Of a stretch of DNA of 64,000 nt, positions 34,580 to 47,140 are shown in pieces. The translations under genes and the position numbers were made by a program. This stretch comes from Avena insularis (taxonomy: Eukaryota; Streptophyta; Magnoliopsida; Poales; Poaceae), in contig CM042694.1 of assembly GCA_023614405.1 (NCBI GenBank), positions 115,070,685 through 115,134,684 on the forward strand. Reading direction: 5' to 3'. Numbering within the stretch: the first letter of the stretch is position 1; each line of letters starts with the position of its first letter. The notes below the pieces were generated by a model, which made no database searches, was not told the DNA's origin, and saw only the letters and a program-made list of their open reading frames with translations.

Positions 34580-36356
34580 TGTTGGGGTTCCGCGTAAGAA
34601 AACAATAAATTTTACTCTACGCCCCTGAACCTCTGAAGCTGCCATGACCTATCTATTAGTAATACAGTAACGGGAGGGGCTTTTCGCGAACTTACCCTTG
34701 AAGACCGAAAAGCGTTGTCAATGCTCATGAGAGCGTGGTTGATGTAGACGAGCCGAAGCTGACCTCAAGGTCGTGATGAAGTCCTTGCGCTCCTTCTGGC
34801 TCCAACGACTTGAGTGCCTCAAGTGCGACACCTCGCGGGGAGTTACACACGTCCGGTGCCTGACGATGACTCCCGCTTCCCGATCCAGCAGCGATTAGCG
34901 AGTAGAGCTCCGGATCCAATCAGTGGCGCGATGGCGCTCCGCGGTGAAGATGTCTCTCGCTCGCGCAGTCCAGACTTGGGATCACGGTCACGAGAAAGAG
35001 AGGGGAAGAGAGAAAATATCAATTGGAGGTCCTCCCAAAAGTAGGGAGACCTTTATTGATTATTGGTGTATTTTTCTAGGCCAAATACCCCACTATATAT
35101 AGGGAGAGGGGAGGTACTACCTCCCTCAAAGTCCCGGGGTGGGACTAAAGGGGAGGAGGGGGTGGGGTGGCCGCCGGCCAGCCCCTAGTGGGCCCTACGG
35201 GGGGGCTAGGCCCAGCCGGCCAACCCCCTTGGCCCCTCTCCCTCTCTCCTTTCCCCTAATGGGCCCTCTCCCTCCGGAATTGGCCCATTAAGCCTTTTTG
35301 ACCTTTAATTGATTTTTCTATTTATTAAATAAATATGAATAAATGATTAAATCAATATTTAACATTCATTCACATATCATTTAATCTCCGTGGCCATGGA
35401 ACACCTTCCACCTCCACTCCGGACATCCTCCGGACTTACCGAAACCCTTCCGGTTTTCTCCCTTCTTTTCTTCAGTGATTCCACCGATCCTATAAACACT
35501 CTCTAAGCATCATCAAGCCCTTAAGCGTGATACCCCACGGTTCGGGAACACTCTAGACATGGTCGGGACACTCCCGCACCAATGATCGACAGAGGGATCT
35601 GGATGGCCATGTGACCCCTGTGCGTTCCACGAAGATCTTTCGTCGTTTGAACCGGGACAGTCGTGTCTTATTCCCTTTGTCACTCGATACTTGCATTGCC
35701 CGAGATCTGATCAATGACATCACCATGTCGTGTTCAATCTCGTTACTGAACAATGCTACTTGACTCGTTCCGACAAGTGATATCCCCGTGATCTAATCAC
35801 ACGCTGCGCAGCTATTGGATATAACTTCTCCGAGTAGGCCTTGAGTGTCTTCCCGTCACATAGACGGACAAATCCCGCTCTTGACATATATTGCCTCTAC
35901 GGTTTCCTCCGAGTACCTGAACACACCTTTATAACCACCGTTTTACCAGATGGTGTTTGATGCTATCTAAGCACTCTCAGGAGACAGTGATTGATATAGC
36001 CTCACGGTCTAAGGAATAGTCTACGAGGATCCATTTCTAATCATCGTGACTTGAACTTCGTGACATGATTGGGTCACGATGTTTAGGTTGGGTATTGGTT
36101 CATCATCTCATTCTCAGAATGAGATGACCTCATTTCCAACTGGCATAAATGCCACATGATCAGGAAACATGATCATCTGTTGACCAGTGAACCAGTGACT
36201 AGAGTTCCACTGGGAACCCCTGGTTGTTTGTATATCACACGTATATTGATGTTTCCACTCAACATAGTTATAGCATAATATAAAACTTAATCATAAAATA
36301 TATGAAATATGATGATAGTCCTTAGTACTATTTGTCTCTAGGGCATATTTCTAACA
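34580..36356 (-). repeat. 5' LTR of the copia element
   Basis: 1777 bp, TGTTAGAAATATGCCC to GGAACCCCAACA on the minus strand. Close match of the LTR at 25228-27009, with a few small indels. Confidence 0.95.
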
Positions 36357-36361
36357 ACAAT

Positions 36362-37126
36362 ATCATATTACATATGTTGACTCCGGGTCACATTTATGTA
36401 AAAGCGATATTCTTAGATAAACAAGGTTAATTTCACCTAAAAATGTATAAGCTGGACTCCATATTGTTAACCAAATTTTCAAAGATGGAAGGTCTTCATC
36501 CTAAAATATGTTAGTGACTCGGGTGGATGTGCATGAGGACAAAGAGAGAAGGCATACGAAAGGTTTAATACTCAATTACTTGTGGCATAGTGCGTTAGGA
36601 TTTTTACGTACGGTTTATTTGCAAACTTTGCTATGTCAGGATTTTTATGTACGGTTTATTTGCGAATGAGATAAGGCTGTTAGTCGGTGAGAGAGTTTTG
36701 GCAAATTTGTTAGTGGTGGCATTCATTGTGTAAATAGGTAGAAGTGTGACGCCACCGTTTCTAATTTAATAATAAAGATTAGTAATGGAATCACCTTTTT
36801 TGTTACCACTGAATCATACAAGAAAAATGGCGACGGAACGTCGAGGGATGCGATCTATTGCTGCAGGAGCGAGCAAAACCATATGGGAGGAGAAAAATCA
36901 AACAAGAAAAGGTCAGAAATAGGCATCCCCTTCTAGCACTAGTTTTGTCTTAAACTTAGCATTTCAAAGATAGGATATATCTTGAAGAGAGAATTCCCCG
37001 AGCAACACTGCGAATACATAAAAATCTAGAGGCTTCTGGCTAGGTGAGATCATGAAAGGCCTGTAGTGTGGATTGTAGCAGTTTCCACACTCGTGCATAG
37101 GAGGGATAACCTCCAGGACCTTCCTT
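36362..37126. repeat. Repeat unit D, right part, and spacer
   Basis: Resumes the unit interrupted at 25227: GGGTCACATTTATGTAAAAG (36388), AGGTCTTCATCCTAAAATAT (36490) and TGTGGCATAGTGCGTTAGG (36581) match unit E. A 60-bp local duplication of GTACGGTTTATTTGC lies at 36608-36665. Positions 36700-37020 show nothing recognisable. A minus-strand frame at 37040-37258 may hold a faint mTERF remnant. Confidence 0.65.
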
Positions 37127-37984
37127 GGTAGAAATTATCATCCTGGGGTCTCCCATGCTCACATCGGAAGAAACAAAAAAATAAGTAAAAAATCCAGATC
37201 TAGCATGCCACGGTGTAACATGTTCATTGGCGTTTAAGCTACAAGGTTGGCGCTGCAAGTGACCTCTTCTCTCTAGTCAGTTTTCCACACTTTACTGAAG
37301 GACGTGCCATTGCAGAATTCTATGTACATTGGCTGTTAGAAACACCTGTAGTTGGTAGAGACCCTTTGCTTTTTGATAAAGAAATACTCTCGTTCTATAG
37401 CCGGTAGATGCAGGCAGACATCGGTGGATATATATAGCTGGTAGTGCCATTAGTGAAGTTCTTCACTAGTACTCCTGCGCTCATTCCATTATCCAGCTAA
37501 CTCAGTGATACTACACCTTTGAACAACCGTGTTCTCATTGGCCTTTAAGCTACTAAGAAATTTATTTTTATTAACTCTAATTGTGTCAAAAGTAAATATC
37601 AGCAACAAGACATATGTTGACTTCGAGTCACATTTATGTAAAAGAGGTATTCTTAAACAAGGTCAATTTCACGTAAAATTGTATAAGCTAGACTCCATAT
37701 TGATAACCAATTCTTCATTTTTCTCATATACTTTATCAAAGATCGAAGGTCTTCATCCTAAAATATGTTACTGTCTCCTGTGCATGTGTGCATGCAAGGA
37801 ACATGTGCATGAGGAATAAAATCTGGATGATCTTCCCACAAAAAGAAAGAGAGGCATATGAAAGGTTAAATACTCAATTAATTGTGGCCAAAGTGTGTTA
37901 AGATTTTTATTATGTACGGTTTATGTAGCATGTGTTGATTGAACAGATGCAAGTGAGTTAATATTAGGATACCCTCTACCCTTT
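37127..37984. repeat. mTERF-associated repeat unit E
   Basis: Same landmarks as units B to D: AATTATCATCCTGGGGTCTC (37133), GACCTCTTCTCTCTAGTCAG (37260), GTTCTCATTGGCCTTTAAG (37530), GAGTCACATTTATGTAAAAG (37625), AGGTCTTCATCCTAAAATAT (37748). It ends close to the left terminus of the Harbinger element at 37988. Confidence 0.75.
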
Positions 37985-38030
37985 TTAGGGCATCTCTAAC
38001 TGACGAGGGGTTAACTCGTCAATGCCCATC

Positions 38031-39609
38031 ATTGATGGACTTGGATTACAGGAATTGGGGAGCACTGGAGACATCGATCGGTTAGCAAACAAGCACATCA
38101 GGGACTCGTGGTTTACCCTTAGAAGGGACCCTACTCCTGCTTGTCTGCTCTTTGATTATCGAGGAGTCGAAAGTTATAAGGGTGCGCATATGTGAGGTGT
38201 ATGCTAGGGTTGTGGGATATCCTTCTCGTTGCCCCTACCGCCTTTATACAGGGAGGTTAGGTCTCGGGATAGCAGGCCGAGTCGGTTACAGATTAGGGTT
38301 TCACCCATTTGAAAATCTATCGATTGCTTGCTGTGTCCTTCAAGGAGTCACCTTCCTCTAGACTTGGGCCACCCGAATCCTTATTGGGCTTCAATTGTCC
38401 CATAGGTTCCTCTTGGGCTAGACCGTATAGGCTAAACACGAGTACCCGTAGGGTATACCCATGTAAGTAGCTCCCAAGTGTCCAGCCGAATCGCAGATTC
38501 GGGTGGAGACTATAAAGTCTTCGAGTGTGTGGTATATAAGGCCATCCGAAAGTGCTTTCGGGTGCCGCAGTTTGTGCCATAGGGATTGTTGATATACGCG
38601 CCTGATGCGTTCGACGGATCGGGATTAGTTAACTGCCTTAGGGAAAAACAACACTATCTACTCAAACTCGAGTCCCTAGACTCGAATTCGGAAAATTGCT
38701 GGCGTAATTCGACTCATGTCCCGGAGGCCTTAAAGAGTTGAATTCCAGTGTTTTAATATGGGCAGTCAACGCATTCGTCAAGGCTTTTTCATCGTGCCTG
38801 TAGGCACGGCTTATTTCTGGTAGAACGCAGCAGGTGCGTTGCCAGGCCTTTCGTAGGTCTTATCTTCATGTTATAAACGTAGCATCCGAATGTTTAGTCA
38901 CCGCAGAGGTGATTCGGGTGGCCTAGGAGACGTTGTCTCTTTGTAGGGTATTTGTAGTGATTATGAGACGAAGTCGCCGAATGCTTCAAATGCGGACGTG
39001 GTCAACGTACTTTTCGTGATTAATTCTTATTTTTCATAGGATGCGCGGCCAGCGCTCCCTATGGGAGTAGGCCCCGAGTGCCTATTCAAGTCATAGACTC
39101 GAGTTGGGACTTTGATTTTTGTGACTGTTTTCATTAGTTGTAGCTTGTCGGTTAAGCTTCCAGCGCTCCCTATGAGAGTAGACCCTAAGTCAGTCATCGA
39201 ATCATTGAATCGAAGAAGGGGTTAAGGCGCGAGTGTCTTGTCTTCATGTGCAAATGGCTTATGCAGTGGACCCGGAAATTCTTGGGGTGCGCGGGCAGCG
39301 AACCTATTAGGAGTAGTCCCCAAGTATTTGGTCGAATCGTGGATTCGAGAAAAAACTAGATGAATCGAAGGGGCAGTTTTGCCATTGCTTGGTATCGTCT
39401 CCTGCTGGAGCACTCATCTGGATGACGATTTGATGACCTCAGTTGCCCGCATAAGCAGTGCTGATAGGACGTGGCAGAAGTGGGCCCTAAAGTCTGGCTG
39501 GGATTTGACCAGTCACACGTAAATTGGGGTTTTAACTGCGTCTCTTCGATTTTCATGCAAAGTGGGGATCGTGTAGCGACAATTCGGTACACGCACTGCC
39601 ACATGTTCT
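38031..39609 (+). mobile_element. Probable LTR of a Tat-lineage gypsy element
   Basis: No ORF. Recurring phrases such as GCGCTCCCTATGGGAGTAG (39050), GCGCTCCCTATGAGAGTAG (39162) and AGGAGTAGTCCCCAAGTAT (39309), alternating with CGAATC...GATTCG words, and the GGTTTACCC...CCCTACTCCTGCTTGTCTG stretch (38112-38144) are familiar from grass Tat/Retand LTRs. Orientation agrees with the plus-strand Tat-type gag at 61351. LTR edges could not be fixed, and the right side is cut at 39609. Confidence 0.5.
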
Positions 39610-41168
39610 TGATATGTTGCAAACGTATCTATAATTTTTGATCTTCCATGCTTGTTTTATATCTACTTTCTTATGTTTTGTCCACACTTTGAAGTATTTT
39701 TACACATTTTTTGGAACTAATCTATTAACAAGATGCCACAGTGTCAGTTGCTTTTTTCTGCTATTTTTGGTTTTAGAAAAGCTAGTAAGAAAATATTCTC
39801 GAAATTGGACCGGACAAAATCCCAAGTCAATATTTCACCAGAAGGAATACGGAGTCTAGAAGGGAGACGAAGAGGGGAGCCAGGGCGACCACACCCTAGG
39901 GTGGCGCGGCCAGCCCTAGCCGCGTCGCCACCTGGTATGGGCCCCCTGGTACTCCACCGACCTTGCCCCTTCGCCTATATATTGCCTCCAGGACGAAAAC
40001 CCTAAGGACCCGATCAAAATTCCATGAAAGAGTATGTAGTTGCTGCCATCTCCATCCCTAGATCGGGAGGGATCTGAAGCTCTTCCCGGCACCTTGCCGG
40101 AGGGGAGAGATCATCCTGAAGGCCCTCTTCATCACCATGACTGCCTCCGGTGTGATGCGTGAGTAGTTCATCCCTGGACTACGGGTCCATATAGTAGCTA
40201 GATGGTCGGTTCTTCTCCTTTGTGCTACCATGTGTAGATCTTGTGAGCTCCGTTCATGATCAAGATCATCTATTTGTAATCATACATGTTGTGTTTGCGA
40301 GGATCCGATGGATATTGAGATGCTATTTCAGATTGATTATTGATTCTATCATGTCTATGTTATTTGTGATCTTGCATGCTTTCTGTTCTTAGTAGCTATC
40401 TTGGCCGAGTAGATGCTAGCAACTCCAAGAGGGAGTATTTATACTCGATAGTGGGTTCATGCCTCTAGGAATCTGGGGAAGTGACAGAAATCTCTAAGGT
40501 ACTAGATGTCCTGTTGCTACTAGGGAGAAAACAACAATCCTTTGTTCATAGAACAATCGTATTGTTTACTTTACACACTTTGCTTAATGCAATTATCTGT
40601 TGCTTGCAACTTAATACTGGAGGGGGTTCGGATGATAACCTGAAGGTGGATTATTAGTCATAGATGCAGTTGAATTATGGTCTATGTATAATGTTGTAAT
40701 GCCCAATCAAATCTCGTAGGAGTCAAGATAATTAGTATATCCATACATGCTTTCTTGGTGTCTGTCAATTGCCCCGCTATAATTTGTTCACACAACATGT
40801 CATCTATCTTAAGGAGAATCACCTCTAGTGAACTATGGACCCCGGTCCATTCTTTTACCACCAATCTACAAGCTATTTACTGTTTTCTGTTTACTTTTTG
40901 CAAGCAATTACTATCTTCCACACAATACATTTAATCCTTTGTTTTCAGCAAAACTGGTGAGATTGACAACCTCACTATAAGTTGGGGGCAAAGTTCTATG
41001 GTTGTGTTGTGTAGGATTCCAAGTTGGAAACAACACCTTGGAGGTGTTTCCTTGCTCCTACTGGTTCGATAACCTTGGTTTCATAACTAAGGGAAAACTT
41101 GCTATTGTGCTCATCATACCTTCCTCTTTGGGTTCCCCAACGAGAACAACGTGTTGAGCCGATCATCA
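39610..41168 (+). repeat. 5' LTR of the plus-strand Sabrina-like element
   Basis: 1559 bp, TGATATGTTGCAAACG to GCCGATCATCA. The GC-rich inverted repeat lies at 39882-39950 and TATATATT at 39976-39983. It has the same TGATGAGCACAATAGC-type R/U5 end (reverse-complement form) as the LTRs at 49087 and 55619. Confidence 0.9.
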
Positions 41169-41178
41169 AGCTGTTTTC

Positions 41179-41196
41179 TGGCGCCGTTGCCAGGGA
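41179..41196 (+). other. Primer-binding site, tRNA-Asp type
   Basis: TGGCGCCGTTGCCAGGGA, one mismatch from the site at 5087-5104, 10 bases after the LTR. Confidence 0.9.
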
Positions 41197-41362
41197 GACA
41201 AGGACATCTTCACAAGAGGAGTCCCTCATAACAAATCTCTTTACTTTGTTTTATTTGTTTTGCTTAGTTTAGTTCTGCTTTTGTTTGCTTGTTTCTTTTA
41301 TCAATATCACACAAAAAAATAGTTGTACTAGTTTGCTTTCTTTATATCAAAAACACAAAAAA

Positions 41363-43257
41363 ATGACTACTCTTGAAAACACTAAGTTGTGTGACTTCAC
41401 TAGCACCAACAACAATGATTTCATGTGCACACCTATTGCTCCACCTGTTCCTGAAGCTACTTTTTTTGAAATTAAACCTGCTTTACTCAATCTTGTTATG
41501 AGAGAACAATTTTCTGGTATTGGTACTGAAGATGATGCTGATCATCTTAATAACTTTGTTAAACTTTGTAAGATGCAAAAACATAGGGATATAGATGGAG
41601 ATATTATTAAGCTTAAATTGTTTCCTTTCTCTTTGAGAGGAAAAGCTAAAGAATGGTTGCAATCCCTAACTAGAAATAGTATTGATTCTTGGACTAAATG
41701 CAAATATGCTTTCATTGGAAAATATTATCCTCCTGCTAAGATTATATCTATGAGAAGTGAAATAATGAAATTTAAAAATCTAATAATGAACATGTTGCTC
41801 AAGCTTGGGAAAGAATGAAATCTTTGGTAAAGAATTGTCCCACTCATGGACTGACTGCTTGGATGATCATCCAAACCTTTTATGCAGGACTGAATTATTC
41901 TTTAAGAAATCTACTGGATTCTTCTGCTGGAGGTACCTTTATGACCATTACTTTGGATGCTGCAACAAAGCTTCTGGATAATATGATGGTTAACTATTCT
42001 GAATGACACACTGAGAGAGCTCCACAAGGTAAGAAGGTAAACTCTGTTGAAGAAACCTCCTCCTTGAGTGATAAAATTGATGTTATTATGTCTATGCTTG
42101 TTAATGGGAAAGCTCATATTGATCCAAATCATGTTCCCTTAGCTTCTTTGGTTGCTCAAGAAGAGCAAGTTGATGCAAACTTCATTAGAAATAATAATTT
42201 TAGCAACAATGCCTACAGGTATAATTTTGGTAATAACAACTATAGGCCATATCCTCCCAATAATGGTAATGCTTATGGAAATTCCTACAACAATAATAGA
42301 AGTGCACCCTCTGAACTTGAAGTCATGCTTAAAGATTTTATTAGTAAACAAACTGCCTTCAATAAAACTATTGAGGAAAAACTTTCTAATGCTGAAAGAA
42401 ATATATCATCTTTGTCTGAAGCACAATCCTCTTTGATTAATAAAATGGCTGCTAAACCTGAAACCATTGAAAATCCCTTTGCTGCTACTAATGCCATACA
42501 AGTTAGAATTGATGAAAATGTTAGATTGTTAGCTGAATTGCATGCTAAGTGGGAAAGAGAAGATGAAATTGCTAGAAATATTAGTATTTCTACTATCACT
42601 ACCACTAATGTTGAAGCTAGTAAACCCAATGGAACCTTTTCTAATAAAAATGCTAAAATTCTTCGAAATATGGGAAACAATAGCTCTACTACTTTAGATC
42701 ATAATTATGATTTTGATCTTGATGGTTGCAATATCTCTGAAGTAATTATGTTCCTACAAAAGCTTGCTAAAAGTCCTAATGCTAGTGCTATGAATATGTC
42801 CTTTACAAAACATATTACTGATGCTCTCATAAAAATTAAAGAAGAAAAGGTGAAACATAAAGCTTCTATTCCTATGAAATTAGAAGATGGCTGGGAACCC
42901 ATCATTAATATGAAGGCGAATGATTTTGATCTCAAAGCTTTATGTGATCTTGATAGTAGTGTTTCTATTATGCCTAGAAAGATTTATGAAATGCTTGATT
43001 TGCCACCATTGGAAGATTGTTATTTAAATGTCCCACTTGATGATAATGCTAAAAAGAAACTCATGGGGAGTATTAATGATGTTCTTATTATGGTTAACAA
43101 TGCCTATGTCCCCTATGATTTCTATGTTTTGGATATTTAATGCAATGCTTTTTGTCCTATTACTTTGGGAAGACCTTTTCTTAGAACTGTTGGTGCCATT
43201 ATTGATATGAAAGAAGGCACCATTAAATATCAATTTCCACTCAAGAAAGGTATATAA
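41363..43257 (+). pseudogene. gag: Decayed gag-protease frame, Sabrina-like
   Basis: Close relative of the intact 646-codon frame at 53488-55428. The start ATG at 41363 gives the same MTTLENTKLCDF N-terminus. Damage: a frameshift near 41785, TGA at 42004-42006 where the relative has TGG, TAA at 43138-43140, and TAA near 43256. The gag core, an Asn/Gly/Tyr-rich middle (NNNYRPYPPNN) and a protease-like end (CDLDSSVSIMP, later ITLGRPFLRTVG) can still be read. There is no RT, RNase H or integrase. Confidence 0.9.
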
Positions 43258-45736
43258 CACTTCCCTAAGAAGAGAGAGAAGATTCCTTTTGCCTCTCCTA
43301 TTAAAATAAAATTTCTCTTAATGCTTCTTAATTTGAGAATACTTGATTCTTTTCTTGCTTCTTATGCCTAGCTCAAAGGCGTTAAAGAAAAGCACTTTTT
43401 GGGAGATAACCCAAATTTCATTAGGAGTATTTTGTTGAGTATTGGAAGTTATTGCTTCAGTAATAACCTCTCCTTATCATTTTTGTGTGGTTTTTGTGCC
43501 AAGAGTAACCTCTAATGAGAGAGAAATAAGATTTGGGAAAGTTGTTGTCCTAAAACAGATTTTTGTGCTTCGCTGTAAAATTTCATGAAAAATCTCTGTA
43601 TGTCGGATTGAGCTGTAATTGTTTGTGCTTCTGCCCCAGGTTGTTATCCAACTTTCGTTAGTTCAACACTTTTCGATTTGAGCAACAGAAGGTCTTTGAA
43701 AAAAACGGTTTTTACCTGCTGGTCTGTTTTCACAGATTTCTGCCATTATTTGCATTTGCCTCTTAATCTCTTTCTCTATGAGTTCTCTTTGATCATTTGA
43801 ATTTTTTTTAAATGAAGTGCTACAGTATCTTGTGTTTTAATGTAAGTTTTACTTGTGTTGAAACTGAACCAAAAGACTTATTATCTTGAGTGCACTAATG
43901 TTGCTAATGAAGATTGTGTGAAGTTTTGTATGAAGGAAATTTTAAAGTGTAGGGAAGAGTAATGTGATAAGATGAAGAATTGATAAAATCTCAAGCTTGG
44001 GGATGCCACCTGTGTCACCCCAAGAAATATTCAAGAAGTACAAGCGTCAAAGCTTGGGGATGCCCAAGGCATCCCCTTCTTCATCAATAAAACTTTCAGG
44101 TTTCTTCCAAACACTTCATTTTTATTGTTTCATGCACAATTGTGTTGTTCTTGGAGCGTCTTCGTTTTTGTTTTTAGTTTTTGTTTTCTTAGTTTGCTTG
44201 AATAAATTGGTTGGACCCCCACACTCATATAAGATGGTTTTCAAATAGGTTGATTTGGATTGGAAAAGAGTAGGAAAGTACATGCTTAAGTGGTATAAAA
44301 GGAGCTTGTTTTTGACTGTGACTTAGACTTTATCATGTCATGATTGATATTATTTTGGCTTTATGCTTAGTGATTATTTCTCGAGCATGACTTGTTATAA
44401 ACAATTGAGAATTTCTTAATGTGCCTTGAAAGAATCATGTGTTGTTTTAGCATATAAAAGCATAATATTGTGGTATTCTCCTTTAATGCTTTATTTGGGT
44501 TGACTTGGCGCATGCTCACACCATGTTAAAACTATACCAAGTCACCATAGCCTCTATGATCATTTACTTTTTGACTTGTAATATCACTTTATGCTTTAAT
44601 TAATAATGTTTTGTCGATTTGCATGATTATGGCCATTATTGCTCTCTTAGTTGGTCGCTCCCAGTCTTTTGCTAGCCTCCATACCAAGTATGAGTTCCAC
44701 TCATGCATCCAACACCAAATAAAACCAAGTTATTCCAAAGAGTCCACCATACCTACCTATTAGCATTTGCTATTCCAACTATATTCATGTTTTTGTCTAC
44801 CTTCCGAATTAAACTTGTTATGTGAAAATTAGTGATTAAAGCTCTCACAAACTTGATGGCACACTTTACTTTTCTTGCACTTAATAAACTTGAACCATGG
44901 TGCCCATCTATGTTGCGCATGTGCTTGCGCTTTATAAGTTGTGAATTAGCAAAACCATGTTACCATGAGGAACGCTTTCAACATTGCACTTTATTTGGTT
45001 GATATCATGTTCTTTTGCTTATGGATCCCGGTGGTGTGAAATAAAAGGGGAGCTTGTAAGCTCGTGGAGTTTGTATATGTGTTAGAGAAACGTCTGGGTC
45101 ACTAGCCTAAGCCATGCCTAATCATGGTGGAAACTTGCAGCATAACCATAATGAGCAATCTGTGAAGCATCCTTAATAAAAACCTATGCAAATAGCAAAT
45201 AAAAAGATCGATGAGATTCTCATTGTCTGCTTGCCTTATCATTTTGATATGGGAATGCTTCCGTATCATCGGGCAAGGGGTACCCTGTTGGCGGTTCTCT
45301 ATGATACACATGTACTTACAATGACAAGAACTTACTCATGACTAAAGTTGAGTAGCATGAGGTTCGGTCTTCATAAGTAAGGGGCATGAGATTTCAACTT
45401 ATAACTTGTCAAGCATATCCTCATATTTGTTCACTTTAACTTTAATCACCTAAAGATGCTTATGATAGGGGCAATGAGAGCTGAAAGCTAATAAGTACCA
45501 TAATTTTTGGAAGCTCTTTATGAGACTTGAATCCCTGCTTCCTTCTATGAAGGACCTTTCTTTTACTTTTATGTTGAGTCTCCATCTTCTATCTTTATGC
45601 ACCTATTGAGAGAGCATAGTGGTCATTCTTAGTTTAATGTGCATTGTCCCAAAACTTGTTGATTGATTCATAACTTTCATATTGCCTGTTCTTAAACTAT
45701 TTGTATCTAGTCACCCTTATGAACTTTGAAGGTGTC
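43258..45736 (+). other. 3' noncoding region of the plus-strand element
   Basis: No ORF. Two copies of AGCTTGGGGATGCC (43994 and 44051) resemble the polypurine tract of the sister elements, and the second begins a 17-base palindrome GGATGCCCAAGGCATCC (44058-44074). The reverse complement of this region occurs at 47465-49086, 51050-53470 and 57242-58060, so it is the shared 3' module of the family. Confidence 0.8.
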
Positions 45737-47140
45737 TGATGTCTATGCACTTCTATTCTTGTAGACAGTTGTTGGGCCTCCAAGTGCAGAGGTTTGTAGA
45801 ACAGCAGCAAGTTTTCCCTTAAGTGGATTACCCAAGGTTTATCGAACTCAGGGAGGAAGTGGTCAAAGGTATCCCCTCTCAAGCAATCCTGCAATCAAGA
45901 TACAAGAAGTCTCTTGTGTCCCCAACACACCCAATACACTTGTCAGGTGTATAGGTGCACTAGTTCGGCGAGGAGATAGTGAAATACAAGTGGTATGGAT
46001 ATAAGACAATGGTGCGAGAAAATAGATTGATGGCATGGAAGAGACTAAAGGCAAACTGAAATAAAGATGAAAGCAAGCAAACATGTAACAGATCTAGTAG
46101 CAAAAGGTGTATCAATGCTTAGAAACAAGGCCTAGGGATCATACTTTCACTAGTGAACACTCTCATATAAATATCTTCTCTTTTTGATACTACTCTCCGG
46201 TTGGACACTCTAATCAATGGTAGGTCTATAATAGCACACCTCAAAGTAAGCCTTTCCCATCTAGAAAACCCCACACTGTCACCTTGAGTACTAGATGATT
46301 CCAACAAACACCACAATTTCATAAAGACGTCCAACTCCAAATATAACTCATAACAAGTATTTGTAATCTCTAGCCTAAGTGCCACCATGGTGTGCATGCT
46401 GTCACTTTCACACACATGGGGAGAGCAGAGATCTATTAAAGCACCTAAGTAGCAAGGTAGATCTACTTGATTACAAAGCTCATGATCTCAATAAGATCAT
46501 GCATAGAGAGAGAGATGAACACATAGCTACCGGTAGAACCCTTAGCCTCGAGAGAGAACTACTCCCTCCTCATCATGGGAATCAACAATGGTGATGGAGA
46601 TGGCGGTGGAGATCGATGGAGATGGCTCCGGGGGCACTTCCTCGTCCCGGCAGGGTGCCGGAACAGAGACTTTCTGTCCCCCGAATCTCCCCTTCGGTGG
46701 CGGTGGTGTTGCGTAACTTTTCGTGGCTGGAGGCTTGATGTTTTAGGGTTTTGGTATCGGGTGGCTTCTTATAGGCGAAGAGGCAAGGTCGATGGGTGGC
46801 CAGGTGGCCCACACCACCTGGTGGCGCGACCAGGGCTAGCCCGCGCCACCACATGGCGTGGCCGCCATGTGGCCCCTCTCCGACTCTCCTTCTGGCTCCG
46901 TGAGTCTTCCGAGAAAATATGAACTTTGGCTTTTGTCCCGTCCAATTCCGAGAATATTCATTTTCTGACTTCCTGGAACCAAAAACAGCAGAAAACAGGC
47001 AACTGGCACTGTGGCATCTTGTTAATAGGTTAGTCCAAGAAATCATATGAAAAGTACTCCAAAGTGTGGACAAAACATAAGAAAGTGGATAAAACCAAGC
47101 ATGGAACATCAAAAATTATAGATACATTTGCAATGTATCA
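45737..47140 (-). repeat. 3' LTR of the composite element
   Basis: 1404 bp, minus strand TGATACATTGCAAATG to CATAGACATCA. Shares its first few hundred bases with the LTRs at 39610, 49087, 55619 and 59919, with the GC-rich inverted repeat at 46795-46872 and a TATAAG box just beyond, but its remaining part is unlike theirs except for 59023-59918. Confidence 0.9.

Larger units (their letters stand above)
25228..36356 (-). mobile_element. Angela/BARE-like Ty1/copia element, non-autonomous
   Basis: Two LTRs of about 1.78 kb (25228-27009 and 34580-36356) flank an internal region in minus orientation, with tRNA-Met primer site at 34567-34578 and polypurine tract at 27010-27021. Both outer edges carry the 5-bp duplication ACAAT (25223-25227 and 36357-36361), so insertion boundaries are certain. 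LTR ends are TGTTAGAAATATGCCCTAG and GGAACCCCAACA on the minus strand, the Angela/BARE/WIS pattern. Only a gag-like ORF remains; no protease, integrase or RT is found. The start of the internal region is replaced by a truncated opposite-strand copia and an Athila LTR piece. Confidence 0.95.
39610..45736 (+). mobile_element. Sabrina-like gypsy element, plus strand, 3' end missing
   Basis: 5' LTR, tRNA-Asp primer site, decayed gag-protease frame and 2.5 kb of 3' noncoding sequence, all in plus orientation. At 45736 it is cut by the LTR of a minus-strand relative. The sequence left of the cut is the reverse complement of 47465 onward, so the insertion hit the same type of element. Its 3' LTR is not present, and the flanks (GTTCT left, ATCCT after 61350) do not make a clean duplication. 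Confidence 0.85.

Noticed and set aside
37040..37258. 72-codon minus-strand frame as an mTERF gene copy
   Set aside because: Only the flank-derived MIIS segment is shared with the 22.2-kb copy; the rest shows at most faint resemblance and is too short to support.
41285..41362. Upstream extension of the gag frame before the ATG at 41363
   Set aside because: The intact relative starts at the equivalent ATG; the extra 26 codons are leader sequence with no conserved counterpart.
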